DNA from: an uncultured Lachnospiraceae bacterium
GTDB taxonomy: Bacteria; Bacillota; Clostridia; Lachnospirales; Lachnospiraceae
Length of the DNA stretch: 64,000 bases
Assembly: GCA_902775555.1 (NCBI GenBank)
Contig: CACYMQ010000004.1
Coordinates: 1 to 64,000 of the forward strand
Direction: 5' to 3'
Part shown: piece after piece, positions 60,791-64,000 of the stretch
Position numbering within the stretch: position 1 is the stretch's first letter
How the letters are laid out: the number at the start of each line of letters is the position of its first letter
The notes under the pieces: generated by a model
What the model was told of the DNA's origin: nothing
The model's input: the letters and a program-made list of their open reading frames with translations, nothing else
Databases searched by the model: none
Position numbers and translations under genes: made by a program

Positions 60791-62008
60791 ATGTCAGAAA
60801 TGATTAAGGTCAATCCGCTTCCGGCCCCTACCTGGCGCTGGCTTCGGATCAACGATACGGAAATGCGGCTTCCCTCCGAAGTGACGGAAGCTCTGGTGGA
60901 GGAAGTGACACCGGCTGACGGTGAGATAAGCCAACCCTTCACTGATGAAGAATATCGATTTTTTAATGAAATGGAAAGCGGCATGGGAAAGTCCTTTGCC
61001 GACTATATGATGACGGCACCGGTAGATCCCATCGGCTGGAAGACCCGGCAGGGTGAGACCGTGAAGGAGCCCCTGGTTTACCGGGTGTACGGTACCGGAA
61101 CGGAAAGTACGGTGAACCGCTTCCTCTTCTCGGCAGAGAAGGACAGCGAGGTGACCATCGTGATGCATCTGGCAAGGAATGACTTCCGGGGCGAAAACGC
61201 AGCCGGAGGGACAGTGCCGGAAGACGCGGCAGCAGGAGGAACAGCGTCGGCGGATGCGGCAGCCGGAGGGACAGCGTCGGCGGATGCGGCAGCCGGAGGG
61301 ACAGCATCGGAAGACGCGGCAGCAGGAGCGCCGGTCTACGCCTTCATGGATACCAGGATCGTGGTAAATGCAGGCGCAAAGGTACATATTATCCAGGTCT
61401 GCGATGTGCCGAAGCAGATCTCGGCGGCCTTTGACATAGGGGCCCGGGTGGCTGAGGACGGAAGCCTGGATGTGCTCCAGATCAGTCTGGACGGAAAGAA
61501 GAATTACTTCGGAGTGGCTGCGGATCTTGCAGGGGCGAGGGCACATTTCGGACAGGAGACCGCTTACCGGGCAGGCGCCGGTCAGCATGTAGATATGAAT
61601 TATGTGGCACGGCATCACGGCGCGGATACCACCTGCAACATGGACCTGAAGGGCGTGCTGCGGGACGGAGCTTCCAAGTCCTGCCGGGCAACCATCGATT
61701 TCATCCGCGGCTGCAAGGGTGCAAAGGGAGATGAAAGAGAAGATGTCCTTCTTCTCGGCGAAGATATTGTAAATAAAACGATCCCGCTGATCCTCTGTCA
61801 GGAGGAGGATGTGGAAGGTGCACATGGGGCGACCATCGGAGATCTTTCCGAAGAGATCCTGTGGTACTTCCGGTCCAGAGGGATCGATGATGAGACTGCT
61901 TCGGAGCTGATCGCCACAGGCAGACTGCTTGGAAGTGTCCGGAAGATTCCGGAGAAGGAGCTGAGGGATACGATCCTTGGCAGTCTGGGAGAAGAAAACT
62001 ATGAATAA
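60791..62008 (+). CDS. sufD: Fe-S assembly protein SufD with internal repeat insertion
   Basis: 405 aa. ATG at 60791 is 8 nt from AAAGGAT; 60785 is the alternative. The N-terminal domain is followed by the SufB/D beta-helix: VNAGAKVHIIQVCDVP, VDMNYVARHHGADTTCNMDLKGVL, DVEGAHGATIGDLSEEILWYFRSRGIDDETASELIATGRL. Residues ~135-180 are a low-complexity insert made of four 10-aa repeats (AAGGTASADA type), absent from SufD proteins I know. Overlaps sufS by 8 nt. Confidence 0.93.
   Translation: MSEMIKVNPLPAPTWRWLRINDTEMRLPSEVTEALVEEVTPADGEISQPFTDEEYRFFNEMESGMGKSFADYMMTAPVDPIGWKTRQGETVKEPLVYRVYGTGTESTVNRFLFSAEKDSEVTIVMHLARNDFRGENAAGGTVPEDAAAGGTASADAAAGGTASADAAAGGTASEDAAAGAPVYAFMDTRIVVNAGAKVHIIQVCDVPKQISAAFDIGARVAEDGSLDVLQISLDGKKNYFGVAADLAGARAHFGQETAYRAGAGQHVDMNYVARHHGADTTCNMDLKGVLRDGASKSCRATIDFIRGCKGAKGDEREDVLLLGEDIVNKTIPLILCQEEDVEGAHGATIGDLSEEILWYFRSRGIDDETASELIATGRLLGSVRKIPEKELRDTILGSLGEENYE
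61199..61328 (+). repeat. in-frame 30-bp tandem repeats inside sufD
   Basis: Four 30-bp units starting at 61199, 61229, 61259 and 61289, then a partial one; consensus encodes AAGGTASADA. Third and second units are nearly identical, suggesting recent slippage. Confidence 0.92.
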
Positions 62009-63224
62009 ATGGGTTGAGGAGATCCGAAGGGATTTTCCTTTCTTTGAAAAAAACACACTGGCGTATCTGGATAATTCCGCCACATCACAGCGGCCACGCT
62101 CGGTGGTAGAGGCAGTGGAGGATTTTTATTATCACAGAAATGCGAATCCATTCCGCGGACTGTATGATCTCTCCGTGGAGGCTACGGATGCCTACGAGGC
62201 GGCCAGAGAGAAGGTCGCACGGTTTATAGGCGCAGAGTCTTCCACCGAGATCATATTCACCCGGAATGCCTCCGAGAGCCTGAATCTCGCGGCTTACAGC
62301 CTGGGAGAACTGGTGCTCCGGGAGGGCGATGAGATCGTGTGCAGCGTGGTGGAGCATCACAGTAATCTGCTTCCCTGGCAGCATGCTGCCGGGCGGGCAG
62401 GAGCTCGGGTAAAATACCTGGAGCCCGAGGCTGACGGAAGCTTTTCACCCGAAAAGCTGGACGAACTGATGTCGGAGCGGACGAAGATCGTGGCCCTTAC
62501 GGCTATGTCAAATGTCTTCGGGCAGATGAATGATGTGAAGGCTCTGGCGGCTGTCGCACATAAGTATGGTGCATATTATGTGGCGGACGGTGCACAGAGT
62601 GTGCCTCACGGAAGCACGGATGTTCAGGAACTGGATGTGGATCTTCTGGCATTTTCCGGACATAAAATGCTTTCCCCCATGGGGATCGGCGTTCTGTACG
62701 GGAAGGAAAGGCTGCTGGACAGGATGCCGCCATTCCTGACAGGAGGAGAGATGATCGAGACCGTATCTCTCACCGGGGTAACCTACGCAGAGCTTCCGCA
62801 TAAATTCGAGGCAGGAACCGTAAATGCAGGAGGTGCCGTAGGGCTGGCAGCGGCCATCGACTATCTGGAATCTGTGGGGATGGACAGGATCGTGGAAAGA
62901 GAAAAGGAACTGTCCCGTCTGGCTTACAGCCTCATCAGTGAGATCCCGCATATAGAGCTGCTGGGGGCAAAGGATCCGGAAGGCCATCACGGCATTTTCA
63001 CCTTCCGCGTGGAAGGGGTGCATCCGCATGATGTGGCAGCCATTCTGGCAGACCGGGATCTTGCGGTACGGGCAGGACATCACTGTGCCGAGCCGCTGCA
63101 TCAGTATCTGAAGATCCCGTCAACCACGAGAGCAAGTCTCATGTTCTATAACACGGAAGAAGAAGTAGAGCGTCTGGCGGAGGCCATGAGGAGTATCCGG
63201 CCGGTGATGGGGTACGGGGACTGA
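62001..63224 (+). CDS. sufS: cysteine desulfurase SufS
   Basis: 407 aa PLP enzyme from the ATG at 62001 (MNKWVEEIRRDFPFFEKN). YLDNSATSQRP, PLP Lys in LLAFSGHKMLSPMGIG, catalytic Cys in AGHHCAEPLHQYL. Supplies sulfur to SufU and SufBCD. Its start overlaps the sufD end, so translation is coupled. The group II SufS features fit the partner sufU downstream. Confidence 0.97.
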   Translation: MNKWVEEIRRDFPFFEKNTLAYLDNSATSQRPRSVVEAVEDFYYHRNANPFRGLYDLSVEATDAYEAAREKVARFIGAESSTEIIFTRNASESLNLAAYSLGELVLREGDEIVCSVVEHHSNLLPWQHAAGRAGARVKYLEPEADGSFSPEKLDELMSERTKIVALTAMSNVFGQMNDVKALAAVAHKYGAYYVADGAQSVPHGSTDVQELDVDLLAFSGHKMLSPMGIGVLYGKERLLDRMPPFLTGGEMIETVSLTGVTYAELPHKFEAGTVNAGGAVGLAAAIDYLESVGMDRIVEREKELSRLAYSLISEIPHIELLGAKDPEGHHGIFTFRVEGVHPHDVAAILADRDLAVRAGHHCAEPLHQYLKIPSTTRASLMFYNTEEEVERLAEAMRSIRPVMGYGD

Positions 63225-63242
63225 AAGAGTCCGAACCACCCG

Positions 63243-63467
63243 GTGTCATGCGGGTACCGGGTGTCATTCTGAACCCACGTGTCATTCTGAACCCACGTGT
63301 CATTCTGAGGAGCGAAGCGACGAAGAATCTTATAACCGAAAGATCCTTCGCGAAGCTCAGGATGACAAAGATCCTTCGTGAAGCTCAGGATGACAAAGAT
63401 CCTTCGCGAAGCTCAGGATGACAAAGATCCTTCGCGAAGCTCAGGATGACAAAGATCCTTCATGTCG
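63243..63467. repeat. dispersed repeat cluster with 28-bp tandem arms between sufS and sufU
   Basis: Three TGTCATTCTGA starts, one full arm, then four tandem 28-bp units (AAAGATCCTTCGCGAAGCTC AGGATGAC) at 63339, 63367, 63395 and 63423, and a truncated fifth. Direct units without variable spacers, so not a CRISPR array. Confidence 0.92.
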
Positions 63468-63491
63468 TAAATGAAATAAAAGGAGAAATGT

Positions 63492-63950
63492 ATGCAAAAC
63501 CGCACATTTTACAATGAGATACTGACGGAGCACAATCTCCATCCGACCTATAAGCATCCGCTGATCGATCCCACCGCATCCATGCGTGGTGTGAATCCCT
63601 CCTGCGGAGATGATGTTACACTCCAGTTGAAACTCGGAGAGGACGGCGTGATCGAGGACGGAGCCTTCATCGGCGACGGCTGCGCCATCTCACAGGCCAG
63701 CGCGGATATGATGCTGGAGCTGGTGATCGGGAAGACCACGAAAGAAGCGCTTGCCCTGAAGGATACCTTCATGAAGATGATCAAGGGTAAGGTGTCAGAG
63801 GAAGAGCTGGAGATGCTGGAGGAAGCCTCCTCCCTGCAGGATATTTCCCATATGCCGGCCCGGGTGAAATGCGCCGTGCTCGGCTGGAGAACTCTGGAAC
63901 AGATTCTGGAGAATGGCGAAGCAACCGAGGTTTCGACCGAAGAGGAGTGA
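63492..63950 (+). CDS. sufU: Fe-S assembly sulfur-transfer protein SufU
   Basis: 152 aa. Zinc/sulfur ligands are Cys in NPSCGDDV, Asp/Cys in GDGCAISQASADMM and Cys in RVKCAVLGWRTLEQIL, the SufU triad. Accepts persulfide from SufS. Length and the insertion between the second and third Cys distinguish it from IscU. RBS AAAAGGAG. Confidence 0.96.
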   Translation: MQNRTFYNEILTEHNLHPTYKHPLIDPTASMRGVNPSCGDDVTLQLKLGEDGVIEDGAFIGDGCAISQASADMMLELVIGKTTKEALALKDTFMKMIKGKVSEEELEMLEEASSLQDISHMPARVKCAVLGWRTLEQILENGEATEVSTEEE

Positions 63951-63952
63951 TC

Positions 63953-64000
63953 ATGAAGATTGATCGTCAGATATATGGAAAGCAGCCGGGTGTGATCGCG
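63953..64000 (+). CDS. start of a gene cut by the window end
   Basis: ATG at 63953, two bases after the sufU stop, with GAGGAG upstream; only MKIDRQIYGKQPGVIA is visible. Probably in the suf operon; identity not determinable. Confidence 0.5.
   Translation, partial: MKIDRQIYGKQPGVIA

Noticed and set aside
63339..63450. CRISPR-like array of 28-bp units
   Set aside because: Units abut directly with no variable spacers, and no cas genes are in the window. They are arms of the dispersed repeat.

Overview
The window looks like the chromosome of a low- to mid-GC Gram-positive anaerobe in class Clostridia, most likely family Lachnospiraceae. The support is a T-box leader on thrS, a lysine riboswitch on dapA, a sufCBDSU iron-sulfur operon, a cdaA-cdaR (ybbR) pair, a choline-binding-type cell-wall repeat protein, an ABC-F protein of the Lsa/Vga type, and small proteins (DUF5662- and DUF6145-like) that I associate with Lachnospiraceae. 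No outer-membrane or LPS genes are seen. The placement is inferred from gene content; no rRNA is present.

Layout. 1-1800: end of a tcdA-like gene and a secreted cell-wall-repeat protein. 1837-4130: promoter, T-box leader, thrS (without a TGS domain) and terminator. 4165-8240: operon with two membrane proteins, the c-di-AMP synthase cdaA and its regulator cdaR. 8258-16301: sirtuin, upp, glyA, ftsH with a long acidic tail, a FIST-GGDEF protein and a YfbR-like nucleotidase. 16558-23099: a ZIP metal transporter split by a 5,759-bp serine-integrase element. Excision at a GA core restores an in-frame 260-aa ZIP with the canonical HNIPEG motif. 23153-28413: glutathione peroxidase under a PerR-like box, CDF transporter, a DUF4405-flavodoxin fusion, acetyltransferase, AlkD-like protein and HAD phosphatase. 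28458-33251: accessory-looking stretch with an AT-rich CinA-domain lipoprotein, tRNA-Thr, small ORFs, an 879-aa protein with an atypical-kinase-like DRHxxN motif, and a DUF5662 protein. 33407-42067: dnaE, an rRNA methyltransferase, an AraC regulator and a three-gene ABC-2 exporter. 42237-47969: BlaI-type regulator, an ABC-F protein behind an attenuator-like leader, and a 1,116-aa LacI-sensor/EAL/beta-helix protein. 48036-52380: lysine riboswitch, dapA, dapB, a small conserved protein, coaX and dusB. 52390-57082: CbbX-like AAA+ ATPase, then an SbcD-like protein with an eroded active site coupled to a Rad50-like ATPase carrying two membrane segments. 57150-64000: amidohydrolase, then sufC, sufB, sufD, sufS and sufU.

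A dispersed palindromic repeat (core TGTCATCCTGAGCGAAGCG / AAGGATCTTA and its complement) occupies at least ten intergenic gaps. It enters the thrS leader and several suf gaps, and it supplies the last codons and stop of two genes. A longer 89-bp composite form with a nested hairpin occurs twice with only two differences.

The most interesting candidates for new biology are the membrane-anchored Rad50-like ATPase paired with a probably catalytically dead Mre11/SbcD-like partner, the DRHxxN kinase-like protein, the intracellular LacI-sensor/EAL/beta-solenoid fusion, the lipoprotein form of CinA, and the small HUH-Rep/serine-integrase element targeting the ZIP active-site motif.
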